Shown here piece after piece: positions 22,707 to 35,158 of a stretch of 64,000 nucleotides of DNA. A program made the translations under genes and the position numbers. Numbering within the stretch: the stretch's first letter is position 1; the number at the start of each line of letters is the position of its first letter. Below the pieces are notes generated by a model, which was given only the letters and a program-made list of their open reading frames with translations, ran no database searches and was not told the origin of the DNA. The DNA lies in assembly GCA_013397865.1 (NCBI GenBank), contig VZTI01001770.1, positions 708,728-772,727 of the forward strand, read 5' to 3'. The stretch is from Struthidea cinerea (taxonomy: Eukaryota; Chordata; Aves; Passeriformes; Corcoracidae).

Positions 22707-25700
22707 GGAAATTTAAAATAGCAGGACTGATGTGGTTTTGTGCCCATTATAAATTCAGTAGATGAAAGCCATGAGGAACCCTCGACAGGGCAATGCCTGT
22801 TCCTCAGACACTACCTAAGTTCAGCAATCATCACTTCTAAAAACCTTTTCAGTCTATGAAATACTGTTATTTCCCCATCCAGGGGGAAAGTTCTTGGACA
22901 GAAGGAAGGATGAGGAGGCATTGGAGGGATTTAGAAGCTTTGGTGGGTTTTGGTAAGGAAAAGGTGTCCAGGAACTTGTTCTACAGAGGGATAAGATGGA
23001 TCTTTATTTAATTCCCTAGTTTTGCTTCTGGGGGGCCTGTGACACAGTAGAGCAGCTTTATTCTGTTCCTGTAGTTCAACATGAGGTCTTTAGTTTTGAA
23101 ATAAATTTTTGCCTCCTTAAGGTAGACCTTGAAGGGCCTGGAGAACTGGAGATCTCCTGAAAAAAGTCCTCATTAGGCTGCAGACCTCTGGTGCTGCTGG
23201 CCTAGAGAATGGCTTTCCTATAAAATCCCTTAAATTCTTAACATTAAATTATAGTTGATCTTACATAAAGCATGAGTTCTTTTTTGGATGGCTGTACAGT
23301 GCTCATTAATTTTGTCTCTGAATCAAGTCACTTCTTTTCTTATCTGTTCTAGAATCAGCCAAGCTGGTAGTTTCAGAATACTTGTAGCTGCAACCATATG
23401 TTGCCTATCTTTTATTTTTTTAGGTAGTTGTGAGAGAAGACAGGATTTTCCCTCTCTCATTGCAGTTTCTGTGCTTACAGGTAAGTGGGACTCCTGAAAA
23501 TGTACTTACAGTCCACACACCTCCAGAAGCAACAACATGGTGTAATAAAGAGAATCTAAGTTGACTACATTATAGGACATTTTGCATGTACTTTTTAATG
23601 CATATTTATTTCATATTTAACAGGCTACCTTTTGACATGCGTCCTCCTGCTCCGAAATGATTCCTTTAAAGCCTGTATTTCATTATTTAGGAATACAGCT
23701 TCACAGTGTTAGATTGGCTCTGAGTTAATCACTTCTGTTGGTGTAAATTGGATTCCTGTTTGTGATGTGGTCCCTCATCTATTTTCAACTTTACTGTTTC
23801 TTGCTTATAGAAAGAAGTACAAGCATTTCTAATAATCTAATGAATGCAAAATAGTAACATATTTGCTTTTATCTACTTGTCAGCGCCATTTAGTGAGTTT
23901 TGAATTGTCATTTGAATTGTCATTCATGCCATGCAAAGAGAACAGAATTTAAGATGTTGGGTTCTGGATTAAGTAAAAATTTTAAAAAGTGTTGTCTTAA
24001 TCTACTACATAGGGAAACGCTGCCTGTATTACAGGACTGCAGTTGGGTTTTTTCCCTCTGGAAAGATGTTCTGCAAAGCAGAAAACAGCAGGAACATCAT
24101 TTTGGAGGATGTCTGAATGCTGGCTGAGCAGGGACCCCCTTCCCTTGGCTTCAGCCAGTGTTACACGTTTGCTGAAATGCCCTGTTCTGCCAAGGATGGT
24201 TGTCAGTCCTTTAAATGGAGGTGGGAGACTCCGTCCGTGATTTGGTAGTTCATATATTCCCTGCTGAGACAACTGGAAACTTGCCTGGTGTGGGAGAGCA
24301 GAACTTAAACGCCTGGAAATGCTGATGGGAGTGTGAGGTATGTGAACGAGCTGAAGGGCAACTTATTTACATATCTGAGATGTCTGAAGATGTCCAGGTG
24401 GTCAAACAATCCCTCCTTCCATGCTGACCATGAGCCCCTTGGCACTGCTGAGGCCAACGCCTACAAAAGTTGAAGAAGCCCAGTGAGGCTGCTCCCTAAT
24501 TTTGCTTTTTTCCCTTGCTTTTGGCTCCTTCTGAAAATTGTGCACTCTATTCCCTACTGCTTTGGTGAACTCTTTGTCACATCTCAGTTTCTGCTTTCTT
24601 TAAACCCCACAGTCTTCATAAATTCTTTAGCTCGAATGTGTTTACAACTTCAATGTTCGCATTTTTTCTTCCTGGCAGGATGTGTTGCCACCCCCCATTG
24701 TCCTCAAAAACCCAAGGATAGGTAGGCTGAAGGGAGACTGTGTGTGGTTAGAATGTCACTGCACTCCCAACTAATTCTGGCTGCTAGAATTGTCCCTGGG
24801 GGCAACAGACAGCTGGACATAATTTAGAGCAGGCTGAGATTGATACTAGAGGCTAGCCCAAAAAGGAGGAAAACAAAATTGCAGTTTAATCTCTGCTGCT
24901 CCCAGATCTGACCCCCTTTTCCTGTTTCAAACATCGCTCTCTAGGTCAGAAAATGAAGCACATGGAGAATTTAAGCAACTCGTGTTTGTCAGCTCAGGGG
25001 ACCATCGGTGTCAATTTAAGATGATTTCTGTTCCTGAGCATGTCATATCGAGTAACACTGGAGTTGTCTAAACTCAGAGCTGAAATGGTGGAGATGTTAT
25101 TTTCATGTTGGACTCACAGGAATTTTAGAACATAAATTATTTTGATAACATGGCAGGCTGCCTTTCTGCCACGCTGCCTGCAAATGTCAAAATTTTTTCC
25201 ATGTTTCAGCTTGGAAGTGACATAGTGTTGGTGAGGGATAAATTGTGAAGCATTAGATGTCTGACTTTATTGCTGATTAAACATGACAAATGTTAAATTT
25301 TTATTTGAGGTAAGATTTTACAAGTTTATTTATCTTCAAGGGAGGTATCCTGAGCATATTGTATGTGCCATGAGGTGTTACTTTACTGTAAACTTAATTT
25401 GAAATAAGATCTGTGTTAGGAAATTACTCTCACTTTTCATAGAAAGCTGACAGAGAGAGGTAAAAATTCACCACATCAGTTTCTTATCACAGGTGTTGAA
25501 ATGACAAAGAGTTAATAATGACCAAAATGTCAGTAGCAGGGGACAGAGAACAAATTCTCTCCTTCTGCTTAATCCTCCCATTAAATCTAAACATATATTT
25601 ATTGTTATTCCTTGTTTATTGCTTTACAGTGGAGTTCATAGGTGACAGATGATGCAAACACAGAATTAGAGAAAACTGACAAGGAAAAGTCATGAGAGTT

Positions 25701-27943
25701 GGATTAGAAAAACCTAGTAGTAGAATTCCAGCCTTTATTTTCTGGAAGTTACCTCCTGTATGAGAAAAATTGCATGAGTTTTGTTGTGCTGAGGCCTCTG
25801 GCTAGCTTGGGCTAACCCACGCTTTCATTTTTAAATGTCTAACAATGCTCTGAGGATATTAAAGTATAACGTTGTTGCCATTTTTTATTTTGATTTTTGC
25901 TAAAGATCAAGCTTGTGGTCTGCATACAATTTGTCAAGCATGCAATTTGCTTGTCTGCTGCAATTTATGGGGATGTGATCCTGTGTTTTGTGTGTTTCTG
26001 TGGACTCCAGCAGGAATCTGGATGCCCAGATAAGGTGGTGACTATTCCCACTGGAGTCCTTTGTCAGTAAACAAAACATGAGGGAGAGAGTGAGTGAGTG
26101 CAAAAGGCATCTCCCAGAGGTTGTCCATCTTTCTTGTTGGTGCAGTTGTGCAGCCCTAATAAATTGGGACTTGAAGGGCTTTGGAAGGGTGAGTGGTTTT
26201 CTGATACAGCTGAAAACAACACAAGAAATGAGGGTGTGCTGGTGTGGGGAAGGATGAGCCCATTTCACTTTCCATGTGTGGTCCATCACCTCTTGCATCT
26301 TAGGGAATAAGGACTTTCCAGGACTGCAAACCCCTCCTGTTGATACTCACGTGTGATGTTGATTTTAGGCTCCCCATTGGAAAATGAGAGAATATGGTTA
26401 ATGGGTGTTTTTTAAGTGTTTTCAAGGCTGTAACTTTGAGGCCCAACTTAACACAAATATACTGACAACCCCAGAATATCTTTTTTTATGGATTAACAGT
26501 ACAGGTAAGACCCTTTGATGTGGTAAGAATTTCAGATATGCCTAATCTGGCCTGTAGCTTAAATTGAATTGTGAAGATTTGCTTTTGCTTAGAAATTGTA
26601 TCCGCAATTTGAACATTCTTCCTCTCTTTAGCTTGTATTTCTGACTTCTTCCATCTTTTTATACTGTGAAGCAACTCTTTTCTATTCTCTATCAGTGATT
26701 TTCCTTCTCTTTTTTTCTCTTTCTCATGCCAGATAAGAGGAACAGCAGCCCTGAAAACATTCATCAGTGTAGATGTGTGGTTTTTAAACACTGGAGTTGT
26801 CATTTCTTCTCCTTTTTCTTTTGGAAAACCAGCATTGCTGTGTATAGGAGTTGAAGTCTGATGCTGTGCTGGGTTTCAACCAATTTGGTTAAAATGAGAA
26901 CTTTTTCCCAGAAATATAACCCATCTGAGGCGTAGACAGCCTTTCTGATATTCAAAATCCGAGCTGGAATGTATACTGTTGTTCTGGTTAAACTGTGTCA
27001 GTGCGGTTCCCTGCTCTGGCTAAGAGTCAACATAGAAATGCCAGAATTCAAATCCAGTATCCCCCAGAATATGTTGGAGACAGCTTTCAGCTCTAGTTTT
27101 GGCTTCCTGTGAAGCTTTGTGCAAACCATTTAATCTGTTTCTTGGTATCCACTCTCTGTGAAATGAGGAAAAGATGTGGCACTTGCCCAGGGAAGTGGGG
27201 TAGGTGCATTCACTTACCTGTCTAGGATTTCCAAAGACAGTGAATTGTCTTGGACACTCAGATCCCTTTCAAGGTCCAGGAGTTTGGATGCTTGTCTGTG
27301 AGGCTGCCTTCAGGCCTGCAGTGGGCCCCTCAGCATCCACTCAGCTGAAAGGAGAATCAGGCGGAACTTACCTACTGCAACATTCATGGACGTGGATGAG
27401 TAAAAACTCTGTGCCCTCTCTTTATCCTCCCTCCATGCAGGAAATCCATTTCCCTTCCTCTGTCACTTCTGAGAAAGGTAACTGTGGGTTGATATGAGTG
27501 GAATACCTGTGTATGACCAGCATGGATTTCTAACTGGCAGGCCAACTCCAGCAGGCTATTCAAGCCCTAGTTTTAATTTTTGCAGTTTTCTAATATTGTA
27601 TTTAGCTCCAGATTTTGGGATTTAATTTGAATAATTTAACCTTTCTCAAGAGGACTTCGAGTATTCCTGAATGTCAGAAAGTGCTAAAGACCTTCAAGGC
27701 AGACGTTCATGTTTGAAACCCTCAACCCAAAGCTTCCTGCAGAGCCTCGTGGGCCTAAACCCGAGTGTGACAGTGTTGTGCTCTTTCAGCGCAGCCAAAC
27801 TGAGACCTCTCAGAAATGCTGTGGTGAAAGAGGACCTCAGACAAACAGATTCGTGAGGCAGAGCTCTTGCTAAGGACTGTTTTGCTGTTTACAATTCAGG
27901 AACATCAGGATCAGTAGATATATTAAACAATGATTTGGTTCCA
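22707..27943. other. Intergenic stretch, no gene recognised
   Basis: AT-rich unique sequence upstream of EFEMP1. Only a 12-base direct repeat (TTTGAATTGTCA, twice, 23899-23922) and simple runs were noticed. Open frames are short and without domains. Confidence 0.6.
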
Positions 27944-28077
27944 TAAGCATCTTCTGAACTCTCTGAGTTTGCTGTTCCCTTCTTTCCTTTTTGAGAAAAA
28001 ATTTATTAATTGTGGAAAAGCAGGAGCATTTCTTATTTATATTGTATGGCGGTGAACTTGGCAAACAACTTGCCCAG
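27944..28077. repeat. Flank copy 1 of a 134-bp exact duplication
   Basis: From TAAGCATCTTCTGAACTC to AACTTGCCCAG, identical to 28239-28372 (offset 295). This copy runs directly into an LTR end at 28078. Confidence 0.95.
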
Positions 28078-28237
28078 TGTCTCGGTTTAAAAGACAGGTG
28101 TCTGTGAAGGAAGGCAGGAGCCTCCCCTGAAATGGAAAATGTAACCCCCTTCCCTCCGAATTATTGTAATTTTTGAATTAAGGGACTTTCAGGCAAAGAT
28201 ATGAGGGGTAGGAATAACAGTTCTTTACTAATATATA
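28078..28237. mobile_element. Endogenous retrovirus LTR end (partial)
   Basis: Begins with the canonical TG (TGTCTCGGTTTAAAAGACAG) and resembles an LTR I associate with songbird ERVs, with AAGGCAGGAGCCTCCC and TAACAGTTCTTTACTAAT. It stops at a single N (28238). No internal retroviral region or second LTR is present. The rest of the element is probably missing from the assembly rather than deleted in the genome. Confidence 0.65.
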
Positions 28238-28238
28238 N

Positions 28239-28372
28239 TAAGCATCTTCTGAACTCTCTGAGTTTGCTGTTCCCTTCTTTCCTTTTTGAGAAAAAATTTA
28301 TTAATTGTGGAAAAGCAGGAGCATTTCTTATTTATATTGTATGGCGGTGAACTTGGCAAACAACTTGCCCAG
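28239..28372. repeat. Flank copy 2: apparent empty insertion site
   Basis: Exact repeat of 27944-28077, but it continues past AACTTGCCCAG into unrelated unique sequence (TTAACCTATTAACTG) where copy 1 continues into the LTR. It therefore looks like the uninserted allele placed after the inserted one. Confidence 0.9.
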
Positions 28373-31300
28373 TTAACCTATTAACTGTTGTCCAGAGACA
28401 CAACTTTTCTGCTCAATATCTGCATGTTCATACTACAGGATGTATATCAGAGCATTTGAATTCCCTGGAATATTAAGCTTAGTGCTTGTCTGTAAGCTGT
28501 CACACAGAAAGTAGAATCAAAATACCAGTGGGGCTTTTCCTCTCTGTGAGATTGATGGGGTTATCCTCTCACCCCTCTTTGCAGATACATGTGGTTGAAA
28601 GGGATCAAAATTCTGGAAAAGGCTGGAAGATGATACCACTAAAAGCTGGCACAGAAAAGCCCATAACCCTGTATGCTCCCAAAATACGCTCTGTAGGAGT
28701 TTAACCACATCAGGGAAAAACTCCGTTCTGGGAGTGAGGCAAGTCATCTCCAAGTCATCGAGGTGGAGAGGCTGCAGAACAAGCCCCACATGTCACTTGT
28801 GTAATAGACTAACACATCACTTATTATATATTCATTTTAAGTCATGTGTAACACGGGGATTCTTCTTTTAATTAATCACTTCAAGTTCTCACTCCCTGGA
28901 AGCCCAAAGCCCTGGCAAATTAATTCCTGCTCGTTCGTCCATTACTGTGCTTGAACTGTTAGAAGTGATAAAGGCCCAAAATAACCTGATGGATACAAAA
29001 AACGCCCAATCCCCCTCTCCACCCCGGTGCAGAGCAGCCCAGTGCAGTGCAGTTCACTCTCTTATGTCACTCCAGAAACCCCAGAGCTCTCTTTGGCCAA
29101 CAATAGTCTCAGTGTGTCAGGGGCCGTGGGCCTCTTTGGCACCACAGCTGCAGGTCATAAATGCAGTTCTGGAGATTAAGATATTAAACTGTGCCTCTTT
29201 GGAGGCTGCACAACAAGGCCTGAGGTATTGCCTCGTGTCCCCAAGGCACCCTGGTGGCTCCCAGGGCTGTCAGGTGCTGCACAGAGCACATGCCAAGAGC
29301 TTCCCACGTGAGGATTTGTCCTCAGCAGTGGTGTGGTTTGCCATTTCCTCTGCCAGCCAGGGAGTGTTTGCTGCTCCAGGCTGCCACTTCCTGCAAGAAG
29401 GCTCCTGGAGGTTGGTGACAGAGGTTTGCTGAGCAGGAATTCAGTGAACATCAGGCAAAGGAGATGTAGATGCTTTAAGAAAAGCACTGGATGCTTTGTG
29501 CAGACCAAGCTGCAGTTGGAGCACTGCTCTGTCCTCATGGCTTTCCATGCATTGCTAAAACCCCAACTAAAAGAGTCAAAGGCATGTGGCAAGAGTGACT
29601 TGCATCAGTGCGAAGCAGGGGAGTGTATTAACCTACTCAGTGTCTTACTAACACTTACTTCCAGGCTTCCTATTTATTACCTTTTATCCCATTTTATGTA
29701 GAAAAGGTTTTTGATTTCCAGCTCCCTTGCTCTTGGAAAAAAGTGCCTTTCTCACTGTAATGTTTGACAGCACTTTAAACAGTGAGCTGTGGCTGTAGAA
29801 ATTTTGACTACTAGAAGCAATAATTAGAATGTGTCAGAGTTTTAGGGCTTGGTCATTTCTGCTCACATTCATCCTTCATTTTTCAGATGTAGATCTTTTA
29901 ATAGAGCTTTTACCATAGAAATTTCACCTCTGCAAGAAAACACCAGAGCAGAAAAAGCAGAATTGATTGAGCTTAAATCAAAGGAGAGACCTTGGTTCAA
30001 CATCTTGTCAGCAAATTGTGGCTGAGTTATTAATTGACTGTCTCAGTTATTAAGTACCTGGAATCTGTAAATCTTTCAGAAAGACCTTTAATATACAAAT
30101 CTCTGAATATTACTGGAGCTCCTGACTGGTATCTCTGAGGAAGCTGTGGACACATGGAAACATATCATCCTGAAGAGGGATGATTTAAGTCTGTTGAAGC
30201 AGATTGTTTGATTGTGTGATTGTAAAATAGCTTTTTTGGCACTTGTTGCTATAGGACTAAGGGTCAGATTCTTTCTCTGCCTTGCACTGGAGATGCATCA
30301 AAACTTGTGTGGTCTGACTGCAGTGGGTTGGGAGTCTGTTCCATTTTTGTGGGTGACTGTGCACGTGGCTTCTGGGGACAGGTCCTGTAGTTGCTGGTAA
30401 ATTCCCTGCTGCTTTAAAGGGAAGGGCACAAAAACAGAGGAGGTGGCTTTGGCCTCAGGACTGTGGCACTGCAGTTATTAAGAAGGGCCTTTCCGTGTTT
30501 TACCCATGCTTTCCTTCAGTGGATTCAAAGAGACATAAGCCAAAAGCAGAACGACAAATATAATTTTGCTTCTCTGAAGGTAGAGGGTTGAGGGGGTTTA
30601 CAACATTCCTTTAGAGCTAATAATGACTCAAAGTTAAGTCATGTTATACACATAACCTGTATAAAAAACACTTGCATGTAGAAAATGTCAGTGGCATTTC
30701 TTTGGATAGAATTACAACAGATTCTTCATGCAATTGACTTTTTTTCTCCAACAGGGCTGTCATTATTTAGTAAAAGCCTTCTATAGTGCAGGAAATGTAT
30801 CTGTGAGGAAGGCCTGAAGTGTAGCAAGGTGTGGTGTTCAAAGTAGGTTTGAAGTGCTGGAACACGCTTCATTGTGTCAGTCAGATTTTGCATTTAGGTG
30901 AAGGAGAAGGACAGGATCTTCTCAACAGCAAAACAAATCTTTACTTGGTGTGGATTAACAGTTTCTCACTGTTAGAAATTTGGGGGTTTTAGTGTGAATC
31001 TTGGGAAGGGAAAAAAGTACTATTACAATACTTCATTTGGAGTGCGAAGGCCTTCTTTCACTGCACTGCTGCCTTTTCAGAATGACTTCCAAGTGTCAGG
31101 CAAAGAATATCATGGAGGCATGGAAGAAAGTGGAATGGATTTATTTGCAGTAATCTTTATTAGAGAAAAACTCTTAATTTTCCAGAAGGAAATGAAGTTC
31201 ACACACATTTCCTTCACAAAAAGGTAGGGTTGTTTTTTTTGTCCACCTTGAGATCTGAATGAATCTTTATTCCCAGTTGGCAATGTGTGACAAAGCATAC

Positions 31301-34300
31301 CTTTGGTGACAGGCTGCAAAAGGGATTAATCATCTGGTGAATTAATTAACAGCAGTAATAAATTAGAGTTCTCAGGGATCTTCAGTGATTTTACTAGCTT
31401 GAATTTAAAAGTATGTGAATGGTGTAAGTGAATTACAAGATAATACAAACGGAGATGTTTGCTCACAGTTTAACTTTACTTCTCAAGCTATCAGTTGTTT
31501 ACTGGTCTGGACCAATGAAGTGCTAAAAGCTAAATACTGTAAAATGTTAAACTTTTGATGAAAGATATGAAGACAGAAACTGTTTCTTTTGCCAACATTG
31601 TGGTCAACAGCAGTGCCCTGACCTGATTACTTAAGCTGATGTTTTTCCTAAATCTGTCATGAATCAGTAATTATCAAGTTTTGCAATACTCAATGATTCT
31701 CTTGTGAATAGCAAAATTATTTGTTATTTTAGGTTGGTATTTTCTAAAAAGAAGTGTTCAACTCTTGCATCTGCAACCTCTATACAGTATGTTTGGCCTT
31801 TTTTTTTGCCTGGAGAACTGTGGAATGCCACAACAAATCTCCTAAAGAGTTTCACAAAATGTGAAGAGAATTCAATCTGGCCTAATCTGGAAGTGACCCC
31901 TCTGGTGTCTTATAAAATAAACTTTCATGTCAATGTGTTTTTCCAGTCATGGTTGGAAGATTTCCAGTACAAGTATTTAGTTATGGGGCTTGACTTGTAG
32001 GGCTTCTAATAGGAAAAGGAACTTGTACAACATATTGTTTTTATTAGTGGGGTGTTCTCATAGCAATTTAATATGGCAGTGCCAGAAAAAATTCCCTTTT
32101 GCCTTGCGCCAAGTGCCATGCAGTTGTGTGAGGGGGGTGTGCATGGGGTCAGAAGAGGGACCAGGTTCCTGAATGAGGCAAATTCAATCCATGCTTCCCA
32201 AGATTGTGGTGGCATAATACTAACAGCTGGCATTGGAGCCCTAGTAATCCTTGCAGCTTCCGGCTGAGTTTTCTGAGAAATAAGAGAATTAGGGGAACTT
32301 ATCAGATAAGGTAAATGAAAGATGTGGTAACATGATGCATTGTCTGTTTAGTCATTTCAACAGAAAAGACGGGATGGCAAAACCTCTGTGTGGGGCTTAT
32401 TTGATGGATGTTTTGGGCTCTGTCCATGCACATCTGTGGCTACCCCCCCATGGAAATTGGACTGCACTTCAAGCCATATGTGAAGGCACTGTGGAGCTGC
32501 CATCCCTGGATCCTTATCCAGGGAATGCCACTGAGGATGTGGTGAGTGGGACTGTGCTCCCCATTGGCAGCAATCAGGGGAGAACGTGCAAACAAGCAAA
32601 TCTAAATGCAAATGTTAATGTCTAACCTTGGTGGAGATTTATCCAAATGATAGGGGAGTTGATAGCAGGAAAATGAAAAAGAAGAAAAAGACGAGGAAAT
32701 TTGAACCATCCAGTTCTTTTCGGGTGAAAATTGCTTAACTTAGATTTGTGGTTTTAAGTAAACGTGCACATTAAAAGAGTGCTGACCTTTAAAAACATGG
32801 GGTTAGATGATTTGCTATTGTTGCTGGTTAGAACATATGCACTTACAGGCAGCAGAAAATACCATAAGCCTGTGAGATTGGGAATGCACCATGGAAACAA
32901 ACAGCACCCTGGCAAAATAAAGAGATGTTTCCTCAATGGATCTCCATTAAAAAGCTCAGCAGAGATCCTTCTGAACTCTGCACACAGGGATACTCCAAAC
33001 TTCTCAAAGAAAAATGCAGATCAAAGTGGGAAATTAAACGGTATCACCGTGCTTTGCTGCAAAACAAAGAAGGCTTTTATGAGAATCTTGAGCCTAAGTG
33101 ATAAATTCTGGATCCATTGTGTTGGAATGCGATGAAATTAATTCCTCTGGGAGATAAGGAAAAGGATCTAGAAATGTAGTGCTGCCCTCCAGTGGCGGCG
33201 TGAGGGGGTTTGTCTCCAGTGCTCGCAGGATGTTGGCTGGAAGGCAAACAAAAGGACTCGGTAGTTACAGTTCAAGTGTCAGGGCAGCAGTGGAGAAGAG
33301 GGGATATTAGACGTAGCCGAGCTTGCCCTAGTCTGGAACTGTTGAATTGGTGGCTTTGTCCGAGGTTATTCTCAGCTAGAGGGAGGAACTCTTCCCTGCA
33401 CACTACATTAATCCTCTTCACTTCTAGTTTGCAAAGTCTTCTGCTCTAGTTCATGAAGAAAGGAGCGTTCATGGGTGAAGTGAGCCAAAATTATGAATTG
33501 TCTGAACAGACTCACCTTAAAAAGGGAGATAATGTCTTTATGGAGAGTGCCAGTATAGCCTAACCTATGCAATTAAACTAATTTTCCTCTTGCTTAAACT
33601 GCGGTAATAACTCCCCTCCACACCCCTTAAGTCAGTTTGCCTCTTTAACATGGCATGAAAGAGAAAAGAGTAAGTTACATGAGTGATGTAGCAAGCTGCT
33701 ACCTACAAACATTGTGTCCTGTGTGAGGCTTCATCTGTTGCCTTGCCAAAGCAATTACCTGTCCCTCTATGAGATTAGGGAAAGCACAGTTAGCACAGTG
33801 TTAGGGAATGCCTACAAAGGTGTCTTTCCATGTGATCTTAGCAGCAGCAGGGCTGCTTAATGAGGGTTAAACTCTTCTGTCCTGATACGGTGTGTTCTGA
33901 AGCTGCTGCTCTATCTTCATCTGCTGTGCAAAATGTGGTTTCTGTTTCCATTTGGTTAAAGTTGTGTAAGACAAATTCAGGTAAAGCCTGGAAAGACTAG
34001 GAATCCTAAATACAACCATTTGTCTTAAGGTTCAGGTTCTGGGAATACCAGACTGTTTCAGATTCACAGAGTGCACCACAAGGGAACCTGGGAGGGGCTG
34101 TGTTACTCCAGTGAGTGTTTTGAGATGACAGTGGATATGTGTGAGGGAGAAGAGCGAGATCCAGAGGGGAAGGGTATGAAAGGCTCTTGTTGAAAAGTTT
34201 CTTTGGGTGTATTAATATCAGTGTGGATGAAAAGAGAAGTAAAGATAACATTGATGGCAAAAAGTTTTGATCAATATTTGCTGTCCGTGCAGTCTTCAAA

Positions 34301-35114
34301 AGACCCAGATGAGAGGGAGGACTTCTGCTGGGAAAGTCAGTGTAGCAGGCAGAGTCTAAGGAGCACTAATGAATCAGGCTTCCCTTTATCCATGCTTATC
34401 AGGAACATCTTCCTCTTCAGGTTTCCTACAGTCTCTTTTGTTCTGCTCTTAATGAAAGCAATGCTGCTTAGAAGGCAAAAATCCATTTCTGTGGGTGCAG
34501 AAGCCCTGGAAGTATGGACAGACCTATGAACACACACGTACCTGCACACCCACACAGAGCAGTTGCAGCTGTGTGAGGGCCTTTCTGGTAGCACCTGCTC
34601 TATCTGTTTCCATGGCTTCTGCAGAGGCTTCTCTGTAAGCTGCACAAAGCAGGTGCTGCAGGTTCTCTCTGGGATTAGGAGTTAGGAGGAGCCCCTTTGA
34701 ACATGTAACCAGGAAGGCAGAGCATGGTGCTGGAGGCCCCAGTCGAAGACCTCACTCCAGAAAATCCTGGCCTTCTCTGAGTTGCTGTGAATGAGGCCAA
34801 ATCTTTTCCTTGGTGGGCTGATGTTTGACTCATCTCCATGACTCTTCCCCTCCAAGGGATACTCTCTTCTGTCGAGGTAAGGTTAGACATTGTGGCTCAG
34901 TTCCATTGGTCAGAGTATTCTTTGGTCTGTCCTGAATCTGATTGAAGGAGGAGGCTGGCTGTAGTATCTGATGCTGATTTTTGATGTAGGGAGATGCAGA
35001 TGCTCTGCAGAAACTGCTTAGTGATTTTATAGACACTTGGAGGCAAGTTGGATGGAAACTTCCAGGGATAACTAAGTCCAGTTATGCAGTTTCGGTCAGG
35101 GAGTAAAATATCGT

Positions 35115-35158
35115 GTTAATTCATATAGATGTTAATTCATACAGATGTTAACTCATAA
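35115..35158. repeat. 16-bp minisatellite, about 2.8 units
   Basis: GTTAATTCATATAGAT, GTTAATTCATACAGAT and GTTAACTCATAA stand head to tail with one or two differences per unit. Confidence 0.9.

Noticed and set aside
28947..29592. 161-aa plus-strand frame with an overlapping 138-aa minus-strand frame
   Set aside because: Mutual overlap and lack of recognisable domains suggest chance in a locally GC-rich stretch.
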